Below are positions 39,454 to 47,525 of a stretch of DNA of 64,000 bases, one piece after another. The position numbers and the translations under genes are program-made. The notes beneath the pieces are model-generated. The model saw only the letters and a program-made list of their open reading frames with translations. It did not search any database and was not told the DNA's origin. This stretch comes from Burkholderia sp. SRS-46 (GTDB lineage Bacteria; Pseudomonadota; Gammaproteobacteria; Burkholderiales; Burkholderiaceae): positions 372,001 to 436,000 of the forward strand of contig NZ_PTXL01000002.1 in the NCBI RefSeq assembly GCF_004343775.1. The letters are read 5' to 3'. The number at the start of each line of letters is the position of its first letter. The stretch's first letter is position 1.

Positions 39454-40359
39454 TCACTCGCCGCATGCGACGCGCGCGACGGTCTGCCTGAGCCACACGT
39501 GCGCGGGATCGGCATGCCGGCGCGCATGCCAGTGCTGCGTAAACTCGAACGAATCGATCGGAAACGGCGGCGCGAACACGCGCAGGCGCGGATCGTCGCC
39601 AACATGGTCGAGGTTGCGGCGCGCGACCGTCAGCACGAGATCGGTATCGGCGATCAGGTCGTTCGCCACGCTCCAGAACGGCAGGATCACCGCGATGCGC
39701 CGTTCGCGCTTCAGCCGCGCGAGCGCGCGGTCCACCTCGTTGTCCATCCCGTCGCGCATCGCGACGAGCGCATGCGGCCGCGCGAGCCATGCATCGAGCG
39801 ACAGCGCGCCGCGCGCCGGCAGGCTGCGCGCATCGGCGGCGCACGCGAACGATTCGACGAACAGCGGCTGCAGGTGCAGCTCCGGCTGCGCGGACGGCAG
39901 CACGCCGAGCGCCAGGTCGATCTCGCCGTCCATCAGCTGCATCCGCATCGCTTCGCGCGTCGCCTGCGTGACGATCAGTTCGATGCCCGGCGCGGCCGCG
40001 CGCAACGTCTTCACGAGCGGCGGCAGCACGAGGCGCGCGCCGTAGTCGGACATCGCCACGCGAAACACGCGCTGCGCGCGCGACGGATCGAACGCGGCCG
40101 GCTCGATCAGCGCACCAAGCTGGCCGAGGATGTCGGCGAGCGGCTGCACGAGCTCGCTCGCCCGCGCGGTGAGCTCCAGCCGGCCGCCGCGCCGCACGAG
40201 CAGCGGATCGTCGAACAGGGTCCGCAGATGCGCGAGCGCATGGCTGATCGCGGGCTGGCTCTTGTGCAGACGCAGCGCCGTGCGCGAGATGTGGCGCTCG
40301 CTCAGCAGCGCATGCAGCGTGACGAGCAGGTTCAGGTCGATGCGGGACAGGTTATTCAC
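39454..40359 (-). CDS. LysR-family regulator, NodD/LinR-like
   Basis: 301 aa from a GTG start at 40359. Helix-turn-helix at about 5-65 (LSRIDLNLLVTLHALLSERH, then AISHALAHLRTLFDDPLLVR), of the subgroup starting with 'DLNLL'. It diverges from the small membrane transporter gene across 90 bp and is its probable regulator. Confidence 0.87.
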   Translation of the reverse strand: MNNLSRIDLNLLVTLHALLSERHISRTALRLHKSQPAISHALAHLRTLFDDPLLVRRGGRLELTARASELVQPLADILGQLGALIEPAAFDPSRAQRVFRVAMSDYGARLVLPPLVKTLRAAAPGIELIVTQATREAMRMQLMDGEIDLALGVLPSAQPELHLQPLFVESFACAADARSLPARGALSLDAWLARPHALVAMRDGMDNEVDRALARLKRERRIAVILPFWSVANDLIADTDLVLTVARRNLDHVGDDPRLRVFAPPFPIDSFEFTQHWHARRHADPAHVWLRQTVARVACGE

Positions 40360-40449
40360 CGGACGAATACCATGGATCGTGAAGACGAATTTCCATTCGC
40401 GATCCTAGCGGAACAAAATAATCCCCACACCCTGCTGCCGCCCCCGATC

Positions 40450-40968
40450 ATGACGACTTCGCTCTCGCTGACCACCCTGCCGCTCGCCCTTGCCGCCTTC
40501 GTCGCCGGCGCGCTCGTGCCGCTGCAGGCGGGCAGCAACGCCGCGCTCGGGCGCGCGCTCGGCCATCCGCTGTGGGCGGCGGCCGCCTCGCTGACGGTGA
40601 GCCTGCTCGTCGTGTTGCCGCTGCTGGTTGCGGCCCGCGCGGACGCGCCGCTCGTCGCGCAGGCGCTGCACCGCCCGCCGTGGCTGTGGTTCGGCGGCCT
40701 CGCGGGCGTCGTCTACGTCACGCTTGCGCTGCTCCTGACGCCGCGGCTCGGCGCGACGACGTTCATCGTCTGCGTGGTCGCGGGGCAGATGCTCGCGTCG
40801 CTGCTGATCGACCACCATGGGCTGATGGGCCTGCCGCAGCGGCTGGCGACGCCCGGCCGGATCGCGGGCGTGCTGCTGATCGTCGCGGGCATGGTCGTCG
40901 TGCAGTGGTACACGCCGGCGCCGCAGGCCCGCGCGGCGCTCGACGGCGCGCCCGTGTCGCCGCGCTGA
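40450..40968 (+). CDS. DMT-type small membrane transporter (DUF606/YdcZ-like)
   Basis: 172 aa with five membrane helices. PLQAGSNAALGRALGHPLWA near residue 25 is the hallmark of the DUF606 family, and LGATTFIVCVVAGQMLASLL with IDHHGLMG is the second conserved part. These half-length drug/metabolite-type proteins work as dimers; substrates are mostly unknown. Divergent from a LysR gene. Confidence 0.88.
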   Translation: MTTSLSLTTLPLALAAFVAGALVPLQAGSNAALGRALGHPLWAAAASLTVSLLVVLPLLVAARADAPLVAQALHRPPWLWFGGLAGVVYVTLALLLTPRLGATTFIVCVVAGQMLASLLIDHHGLMGLPQRLATPGRIAGVLLIVAGMVVVQWYTPAPQARAALDGAPVSPR

Positions 40969-40982
40969 ATGCGGCGGCGCCG

Positions 40983-41348
40983 TCAGCCGGCCAGCTTCTT
41001 CAGCGCGTCGACCACCGCATCGCCCTTGAACGGTTTCACGATCCAGCCCTTCACGCCGGCCGCCTTGCCGCGCTCCTTCATCGCCGGGCTGCTTTCCGTG
41101 GTCAGCATCACGACGTTGACCACCGCATTCGCGAGCTCGCCGCGAATCTTCTCGACCATCGTCAGGCCGTCCATGTTCGGCATGTTGACGTCGCTGATCA
41201 CGAGCCGGATGCCCGGCGTCGCCTTCAGCTTCGCGAGCCCGTCCTTGCCGTCGACCGCCGTCGCGACGTCCAGCCCGTGATTGCGCAGGAAGCCCGCGAC
41301 TTCGTCGCGCACCGTGCCCGAATCGTCCACCACCAGAATCTTTGCCAT
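40983..41348 (-). CDS. CheY-like single-domain response regulator
   Basis: 121 aa stand-alone receiver domain with all functional residues: acidic pair in VVDDSGTVR, phospho-acceptor Asp in ISDVNMPNMDG (about residue 54), Thr in MLTTESS and Lys in IVKPFKG. Last gene of the five-gene kinase operon and the only one with a complete receiver, so it is the likely output protein. No output domain: it must act by protein contact or as a phosphate sink. Confidence 0.93.
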   Translation of the reverse strand: MAKILVVDDSGTVRDEVAGFLRNHGLDVATAVDGKDGLAKLKATPGIRLVISDVNMPNMDGLTMVEKIRGELANAVVNVVMLTTESSPAMKERGKAAGVKGWIVKPFKGDAVVDALKKLAG

Positions 41349-41384
41349 GCGAATTTCCCCTTCTCTTTTCTCTTGCTTGAATGC

Positions 41385-42344
41385 TTAAAACAGTTCGAGT
41401 TCGCCGGACTCGACCATCGGCCCGACGTCCTGCACCGATTCACGGAAATCCTCCGGCGACCAGCTCAGGCTGAACACGAAACGCTGGTCGATGCACACCG
41501 CCCGCCCCGATGCCGGATCGGTCATCCAGTACTTGAAGCAGAGTTGCGGACAGTCGCCGCCGAACGAGATGAACTTCTGCTTGTGATTGACGAGCAACGG
41601 TACCTCCGCCTGGTGGCGCGCGAGCGCCTCCGCGTCGCCGAGGTAGCGGTTCTTGAACGCGCCCCACACGAGGTTGGTCAGCTCGCCGAGCACGCTGTTC
41701 ACGTCGCGGAAATCCGGCGCGCGGCCGTCGGCGCGCACGCCGCCGAGCATCTCGAGCAGCGGCTGCTCGCTCGTCTGCAGCATCATGTAGCCGCGGCACC
41801 ACGCGCTCTCCAGCGCGATCAGGCTGAACACCTCGCCGAAGATGATCTGGTCTCGCACGATGCACGGCGTGTCGCAGCGGATCGTCATGCCCGGAAACAG
41901 GCTGTCGAGCCGCGCCTCGGTGATCTCCGCGATGCCGCGCACGAGCGCGTTCGGATAGTCGCGGCTGAAGATGAATTCGTCGATCACGCGCCGCAGCGGC
42001 GTCATGTCGTCGGCGACGTAGGTCGCGCAGGCGACGCGCGCGAGCGCATCCGGCAGGCCGTCGCGCGACGCGTGCGCGTCGCGGCGCAGGATGATCGGCA
42101 GCTCCGGGCGCAGCGCATCGATCTGCGTCGCGACGATCGCGCTCTCGGCGCACGAGCCGCCGTAGTCCTCGGCGAGCAGGATCGCGCCGAGATCGATGTT
42201 CGAGCGCAGCACCTGCAGCAGCCGGTTGCGGCGCACCGTCAGGCCGATCAGGTTGTGGTCGTCGCAGAAGCGCTTGATCGCGTCCGCGTGCGCGCGGCTG
42301 TCGTCGAGCACGAGCACCTTGCTGACGGGTTTGCCTTCGGTCAT
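41385..42344 (-). CDS. Pseudo-receiver fused to a CheX/CheC-like domain
   Basis: 319 aa. Residues 9-125 fold like a receiver (VLVLDDSRAHAD) but the phosphorylation strand reads GAILLAEDYGG, the usual Thr is replaced in PIILRRDA and the conserved Lys is missing, so phosphorylation is doubtful. Residues about 130-310 are CheX/CheC-like: SVLGELTNLVWG gives Ser217-x3-Glu221-x2-Asn224, the phosphatase signature of CheX/CheC/FliY. The chain ends VESGELELF; the next protein upstream in the operon also ends GELELF. Probably dephosphorylates or binds the CheY encoded directly downstream. Confidence 0.75.
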   Translation of the reverse strand: MTEGKPVSKVLVLDDSRAHADAIKRFCDDHNLIGLTVRRNRLLQVLRSNIDLGAILLAEDYGGSCAESAIVATQIDALRPELPIILRRDAHASRDGLPDALARVACATYVADDMTPLRRVIDEFIFSRDYPNALVRGIAEITEARLDSLFPGMTIRCDTPCIVRDQIIFGEVFSLIALESAWCRGYMMLQTSEQPLLEMLGGVRADGRAPDFRDVNSVLGELTNLVWGAFKNRYLGDAEALARHQAEVPLLVNHKQKFISFGGDCPQLCFKYWMTDPASGRAVCIDQRFVFSLSWSPEDFRESVQDVGPMVESGELELF

Positions 42345-42403
42345 GGCGCGGTTTCCTTGCTTGGGTTCGGAGTCCTGGGGTTCGGTTGCGTCATCCGGTG
42401 CGG

Positions 42404-42952
42404 TCAAAACAGTTCGAGTTCGCCGCCGGTATCCATCGCCGCCGTCTCCGGCGCGTGGAAATCGAACGGCGCGTTCGCGCACACGCACAGCGTCGCGCCG
42501 ATCCGCACCCCGTCGTCGAGCGTCACCTCGAACGCGGCGACGTGATCGGGGCTGAGCGCGGCGAAGTAGCCGGTGCTCGCGTCGGTCAGCAGGTACGGCG
42601 TCGACATGCCGAGATCCGGGAAATACGCGGTCAGCGCCTGGTTCATCGCGCCGCAGCAGAGGTTCGCGACCTCCGTGAACGCTTCGTGCAGCGGCAGGTT
42701 CGCGGCGCCGGCGTAGTAGCGCCGCGTGGCGTCGTCGTCGTTGAAGCGCAGCGCGAGCAGCAGCCGGAAATGCAGCGCGGAGATCGTCAGCACCGCGACC
42801 TGCGCGGCCGGCTTCGATCTCGGACGGCGCTCGGCCCGCGGCTCGCCGGTGGCCGGCGCGATGTCGCACGCGCCGCCGCCGGACGCGAGCCGCGTGCGCG
42901 CCGCGTCGAAGAAGATCCGCTCGAAGCTCGCCTTCGCCTGCGCGCCGATCAC
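42404..42952 (-). CDS. CheX-like protein with GELELF tail
   Basis: 182 aa from a GTG start at 42952, preceded by GGAAGGAG and overlapping the stop of the MCP-like gene by 4 bp (GTGA). The central HEAFTEVANLCCGAMN contains Glu90-x3-Glu94-x2-Asn97, close to the CheX/CheC phosphatase motif, and a domain similar in type to that of the following gene. It ends MDTGGELELF. Residues 1-50 are variable. Function inferred from motif and operon only. Confidence 0.65.
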   Translation of the reverse strand: MIGAQAKASFERIFFDAARTRLASGGGACDIAPATGEPRAERRPRSKPAAQVAVLTISALHFRLLLALRFNDDDATRRYYAGAANLPLHEAFTEVANLCCGAMNQALTAYFPDLGMSTPYLLTDASTGYFAALSPDHVAAFEVTLDDGVRIGATLCVCANAPFDFHAPETAAMDTGGELELF

Positions 42953-43692
42953 GCCGCCGCTCCTTCCAGCCGCGCGTGCAATTGCCCGGCCAGCGTCTCG
43001 ACGGTCGCGAGCGCGGCGGTGATCATCTTGCCGCCCGCCTGGATGTCCTGGAACGTCGCCGCCGTCACGAGATCGTTGCGGTTCAGGCTGTCGCGATAGC
43101 TGTTCGACAGCTCCTGCGAGCGTGCCGCGAGGCCGCGCACCTCGCTCGCGACGATCGAGAAGCCGCGGCCGGCATTGCCGGCGCGGGCCGCCTCGATCGA
43201 CGCATTCAGCGACACGATCGACACGTGCGCGACGATCGCGGAAAGCTCCAGGTTCTTCGCGCGCATGTCCTGGTTCTGCGTGGTCAGCGAGGTCATCTGC
43301 TCGTGCCAGCGCTCGAACGTGCCGGCGAGGCCGCGCAGGCGCGCCGCCTCGTGCACGATCTTCTCGGCCTGCTGCGTCAGCGCGCCCTTCTGCGCGAGCG
43401 CCGCCTGCCACGCATCGCGCTGCGCGTCGGCATCGCTCGCCTGCCGCGCGAGCGACTCGGCGAAGCCCGCTTCCTTCCGCGCCCACGCTTCGGCCTGCTC
43501 CCGGTGCGCCGCATCGGCTTCGCCGGCGCGGGTTTCCGCGAGCGCGAGCGCATCGCGCAGCGCATCCGCGTCGGCGGCCATCCGCGCGACGAACCGCGCG
43601 CGCTGCATCCGGAACCCGATCGCCGCGACGAGCCCCGCCACGACGGCGCCCGCCAGTGCGGCGCCGATAAGCATCCATGCCTGCACGATCAC
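42949..43692 (-). CDS. Small membrane protein with an MCP-like signalling hairpin
   Basis: 247 aa. One membrane helix at about residues 5-27 is followed by a long coiled coil and a segment ASIEAARAGNAGRGFSIVAS EVRGLAARS that matches the hairpin tip of chemoreceptors. It has no periplasmic sensor, HAMP domain or standard-length methylation helices, so it is not a normal receptor. The GTG start at 43692 overlaps the kinase stop by 4 bp. It may couple to the kinase upstream, taking the place of the missing CheW/receptor array. Confidence 0.75.
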   Translation of the reverse strand: MIVQAWMLIGAALAGAVVAGLVAAIGFRMQRARFVARMAADADALRDALALAETRAGEADAAHREQAEAWARKEAGFAESLARQASDADAQRDAWQAALAQKGALTQQAEKIVHEAARLRGLAGTFERWHEQMTSLTTQNQDMRAKNLELSAIVAHVSIVSLNASIEAARAGNAGRGFSIVASEVRGLAARSQELSNSYRDSLNRNDLVTAATFQDIQAGGKMITAALATVETLAGQLHARLEGAAA

Positions 43693-46088
43693 TCCGCCAC
43701 GTCGGCGTCCGCCATGCCCGCGCGCTCGCGCGCGCGCTCGGCCGACGCATCGATGCCCGCGCCGTCCACCGCGAACGAGTCCGGCAGCGACACGATCGTG
43801 CGGAACGCGCGATACGCCGCCCCGCGCCGGTCGTCGGTGAAGTCCAGCCGGATGTCGCCGCCTTCGCGCTTCAGGAAGCTGCGCACCGCGTCCATGCCGA
43901 CGCCGCGCCCCGACACCTCGGTCACTGCGTGCGCGGTCGAGAAGCCCGGCCGGAAGATCAGCTCGGCGACCGCTTCGTCGGTCAGCGCGTGCTCGCCGCT
44001 CGCGTCGAGCCAGCCGCGTTCGCGCGCGATGCCGCGGATCCGGTCGAGCGCGAGGCCCCGGCCGTCGTCGCTCAGCGCGAACTGCAGCATGCCGCCGTCG
44101 ACGCTCACCGCGAGGTCGATCGTGCCGACCGCCGCCTTGCCGGCCGCGCGGCGCTCGTCCGGCGATTCGATGCCGTGGTCGATCGCATTGCGCACCAGGT
44201 GCATGAACACGTTCTTCAGCGTGCCGCCGATCTCGCTGCGCACGCGGTAGCCGTGGCTGTCGATCCGCACGGCCGGCGCCGCCTTGCCGAGTTCGGCCGC
44301 GAGCGACGGCAGCGATTCCATCACGCCGCCGAGCGCCTCGCCGATGCTTTCGGTGCCGAGCAGGCTCAGCATGCGGCGCACCGCGTCGCGCGCGGCGTGC
44401 CAGTCGGCCGCGTTCGCGGGGTCGGCGCCGTCGAGCATGCGCAGGCTCTCGCTGATGTGCGCGCGCTCGACCATCAGGTAGTGGCCGTTCGCGTGCGGCG
44501 CGGCTTCGCCATTGCGGCCGAGCGTCTCGGTACTGATCGTCGCGTAGTGCTCGACCGCGTCGCGCACCCGCGCGAGATCGTCCATCAGCGCGTCGCGGTT
44601 CCATTCGGGGCCCGCGTCCGCGCGGCGCAGCGCGTCGTACGCCTGCTCGGCTTCGTGGACGATGTTGGTCAGGTGCTGCAGGCTGTACGTGCGCGCGTTG
44701 CCCTTGATCGTATGCATGTTGCGGAACAGCGCCGCGATGATCGAGTGATCCGCGCGCTCGTGCTGGCGGATCATCCGTTCGTTCTCGCTGAGGAAGCCCT
44801 TCGCGCTGTTCACGAACTGGTGGAACTTGTCCTGGCTGATCGACAGGATCTCGCCGATCATCTCGAGCCGGCGCTGCTGCTCGCCGGCCTGCGCGGTCAG
44901 CTCGCGCAGCTCGGTCACGTCGCGCACGCACAGCATCAGGCGCACGATCGTGTCGGTCTCGTCGGTGATCGCCGACCAGCTCAGGTCGAGCCACTTCTCG
45001 CGGCCGTCCGGCATGCGCTTCGCGACTTCGTTGACGAGCAGGTGCGCATTGAATTCGAAGTTCATGCTGTCCTCGCCGAGGCATGCATGAACGGCCGCGT
45101 CGACCTGCGCGCGCGCGTCGGAGCCGAGGTTCGAATCGTCGAACACGAGCGCCATCAGGTCGCGGCCGGCGATGTCCTGCGTCTCGAAGATCGTCTCGAG
45201 GTAGGCCGAGTATTCCGCATGTACGACGCCCCCGCCGACGACGGTCAGGATGCCCTGCTGCATGTTCTGCAGCATCGCCTGGATGTCGGCGGTCTTCTGC
45301 TTGAGCTGCGCGGAGTTTTCCTGGATCTTCTCGATCATCCCGTTGAACGCGACGATCGAATGGCCGATCTCGTCCATGCGGCCCACCGGCACGCGGCGCG
45401 TGAAATCCTGGCTCGTCGCGATCTCGCTCATCATCGTCTGCATCCGGCTCAGCGGGCGCGTGATCTGGCGATACAGCACGAAGCCGAGCGCGGTCAGCAG
45501 CACGATCACGGTGCCGGCGACGCCCGCGATCGCGGTGGCCGTCGTGGCCAGCATGCCGTTCAGCGCGCGGATCGCGTCGTCCTTCTGGCGGTTCTTCTCG
45601 ACGCGCAGCGTGTCGACGATGCTCTCGAGCTCGTCGCGATACTGCGCGACGTTCGCGAACAGGTTCGCCTGGGCCATCTCGACCTTGCCGTCGGTCTTCA
45701 TCTTCACGGTGTCGTCGATCGCCGCGAAGTAGTTCGTCGCGCTGTCCTTCGCCTGCGACACGAGCCCTTCCTGCGCGTGGCTTGCGGCCGACTTCGCCTG
45801 CGCGTCGAGCGCCGCGCGCAGCGCCGACTGCTTCGCCTTCAGCTCGTCGCGCGCCTGCGCGGCGGTGTTCGCGTCCGGTGCGTAGATCAGCGTCATCGTC
45901 GCGATCTGGATGTTTTTCACGTCGGACACGAGATCGGCGGACGCGAGCGCGCTCGGCACGATCCCCTCGGTGACCTGGCGCACCTCGGAGGCGCTCTTGC
46001 GCGTCTGGTACACGGCATAGATGCCGATCGCGGACAGCGCGAAGAACGTCAGGACGACTAGCAGCGTAATGCGATGACGGATGGTCAT
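43689..46088 (-). CDS. Membrane-bound CheA-like hybrid of chemoreceptor sensor and histidine kinase
   Basis: 799 aa. Order: membrane helix 7-27; four-helix-bundle periplasmic sensor 28-185; membrane helix 186-206; HAMP 207-260; PAS-like domain about 265-395; coiled coil; Hpt domain with phospho-His459 (FRNMHTIKGNARTYS); CheA-type ATPase 610-770 with HLVRNAIDHGIE, DDGRGLALDR, RPGFST and GRGVGMDAVRS. The CheW-like P5 regulatory domain normally at the CheA C-terminus is absent. It combines receptor and kinase in one chain, so receptor arrays and CheW would not be needed. First gene of a tightly packed five-gene operon ending in CheY. Confidence 0.88.
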   Translation of the reverse strand: MTIRHRITLLVVLTFFALSAIGIYAVYQTRKSASEVRQVTEGIVPSALASADLVSDVKNIQIATMTLIYAPDANTAAQARDELKAKQSALRAALDAQAKSAASHAQEGLVSQAKDSATNYFAAIDDTVKMKTDGKVEMAQANLFANVAQYRDELESIVDTLRVEKNRQKDDAIRALNGMLATTATAIAGVAGTVIVLLTALGFVLYRQITRPLSRMQTMMSEIATSQDFTRRVPVGRMDEIGHSIVAFNGMIEKIQENSAQLKQKTADIQAMLQNMQQGILTVVGGGVVHAEYSAYLETIFETQDIAGRDLMALVFDDSNLGSDARAQVDAAVHACLGEDSMNFEFNAHLLVNEVAKRMPDGREKWLDLSWSAITDETDTIVRLMLCVRDVTELRELTAQAGEQQRRLEMIGEILSISQDKFHQFVNSAKGFLSENERMIRQHERADHSIIAALFRNMHTIKGNARTYSLQHLTNIVHEAEQAYDALRRADAGPEWNRDALMDDLARVRDAVEHYATISTETLGRNGEAAPHANGHYLMVERAHISESLRMLDGADPANAADWHAARDAVRRMLSLLGTESIGEALGGVMESLPSLAAELGKAAPAVRIDSHGYRVRSEIGGTLKNVFMHLVRNAIDHGIESPDERRAAGKAAVGTIDLAVSVDGGMLQFALSDDGRGLALDRIRGIARERGWLDASGEHALTDEAVAELIFRPGFSTAHAVTEVSGRGVGMDAVRSFLKREGGDIRLDFTDDRRGAAYRAFRTIVSLPDSFAVDGAGIDASAERARERAGMADADVAE

Positions 46089-46473
46089 GAGTACAGCTCC
46101 CCGCAGCGATCCGGCTTCGATCGCTCTTTGGTCTATTGAAAGAATATGAGCGCCGAATTATCGGGGATGGTGTATGACTGTCCGATGACCGTTAATCAAT
46201 CGATTATCGAGCAAACCGAAATGATTAATTGCGGCGGAAAATCACTAAAGTTTTTCTTCGGCTTGCCGTTAACCCCCCGGCATCAAGCTTCAGCGCGGCT
46301 GTCGGGTTTGCCGAATCGGCGGAGCAGCGGATATTCATTGTTTTATTTACGCGCCGCAAAATCAATCCGGACGAATACCGGTAAAACGTTTGCGCATTAT
46401 CGCGCAAGTTGAATCGATTTCATCCTCTCTATATGAAACATGCCGGATTCGATGCGCCGGCCCGCGTCGTCGT
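46089..46473. other. AT-rich intergenic region upstream of the CheA-like operon
   Basis: No gene seen in 385 bp, although a short plus-strand frame (46146-46412) is open. It must hold the promoter of the kinase operon (minus) and the end of the M14-deacylase unit (minus). I looked for a sigma-28 flagellar promoter and did not find a correctly spaced one. Confidence 0.5.
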
Positions 46474-47484
46474 TTACGGATCGAGCGCGCCGCCCGACCA
46501 GCCGGTCGACGGGCGCGACCCCGTCAGCTTCAGCGCAACGTCGCCCCGTGCGACCAGCCGCTCGCGGTTGCGCGTGACGATGCGCCCGGCCTGCGGCGCG
46601 ACCAGCACATGCTCGCTGCCGGGCAAGCCCGGATGCGCGACGATCCGCGCGACGCGCTCGCCGGCCTCGACCGTCGCGCCCAGTTCGCGTTCGTAGACGA
46701 GCACGCCCGACACGGGCGCGAACACCGTCTCCATGTGCGCGATCGGCACGGCTTCGCCGTGCCAGTCAGGCGTGCCGGGCGCTTCCGCGATCACGCCACG
46801 GCCGCGCAGGAATGCGAGCACGCCGCCGGCGTCGCGCTCGGCCAGCGCGTCCGACACGTCGGACTGCCCGCGCAGCTCGACGGTCGCGACGAGCCGGTCG
46901 CACAGCCCGCCGTCGCGTGCCCAATGCGCGACAACCGCGCCTTCGAATGCGCCGTCTTCGTCCTCGTCCCACAGGATCGCGACATCGGCGCCGAGCGCCG
47001 CCGCGAGATCGCGGCCCGCCGGCCACCGGTCGCGATGCAGGTACACGTACGGCAGCGCCTCGGAATCGGTGTGGAAATCGAGCACGATGTCGGCGTCGCA
47101 CGCGGCGGCAAGCAGTGTGCGCTGCCACGCGGCGAACGTCGTCGCGGGCCGGCGCGTCGCGGCCGATTCGTGGAAATGCCGGTTGAAATTGCGCTGCGTC
47201 GTTTCATGGAAGCGGCCGAGCAGCCGCCCCTGCCGGAACTGCGCGAGCCCGAGCGGGTTGGCCTGCGGCACGACCGTCACCGTGCCGCGCAGCACGCCGC
47301 GATCGTGCGCCGCGCACAGTTGCGGCAGCAGCCGGTGCAGCACGAGCATGCCCGCGATCTCGTCCGCATGCACGCCGGCCTGCAGATGCACGCGCGGCCC
47401 GTCGCCGGCCGACAACCGCCATGCGCGGATCGCGAGCGGCTGCCCGCCGTCGCCCGGCACCTGCCACGTCAGCGTTTCGATCAT
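46474..47484 (-). CDS. AstE/aspartoacylase-type M14 metallo-deacylase
   Basis: 336 aa. HLQAGVHADEIAGMLVLHRL (zinc His and Glu), then VVPQANPLGL, NFNRHF and DIVLDFHTDSE (second zinc His) are the succinylglutamate desuccinylase/aspartoacylase pattern. The C-terminal half ends in a lipoyl-like beta domain (VFAPVSGVLVYERE, VAPQAGRIV). It would remove an acyl group from an acylated amino acid. Last gene of the arginine-type importer/aruH operon, 41 bp after aruH, so an N-acyl-arginine or acyl-guanidino compound is the favoured substrate. Confidence 0.83.
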   Translation of the reverse strand: MIETLTWQVPGDGGQPLAIRAWRLSAGDGPRVHLQAGVHADEIAGMLVLHRLLPQLCAAHDRGVLRGTVTVVPQANPLGLAQFRQGRLLGRFHETTQRNFNRHFHESAATRRPATTFAAWQRTLLAAACDADIVLDFHTDSEALPYVYLHRDRWPAGRDLAAALGADVAILWDEDEDGAFEGAVVAHWARDGGLCDRLVATVELRGQSDVSDALAERDAGGVLAFLRGRGVIAEAPGTPDWHGEAVPIAHMETVFAPVSGVLVYERELGATVEAGERVARIVAHPGLPGSEHVLVAPQAGRIVTRNRERLVARGDVALKLTGSRPSTGWSGGALDP

Positions 47485-47525
47485 CGTCTTGCTTCCTTCA
47501 GGATCGGTGTGTCATGCATGACGAT

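Noticed and set aside
46089..46200. Possible flagellar sigma-28 promoter for the CheA-like operon (CCGATAA seen)
   Set aside because: No TAAA-type -35 element lies at the correct distance.
46146..46412. 88-codon plus-strand frame upstream of the CheA-like operon
   Set aside because: No ribosome site, atypical codons, AT-rich, and no recognisable protein; the region is more likely regulatory.
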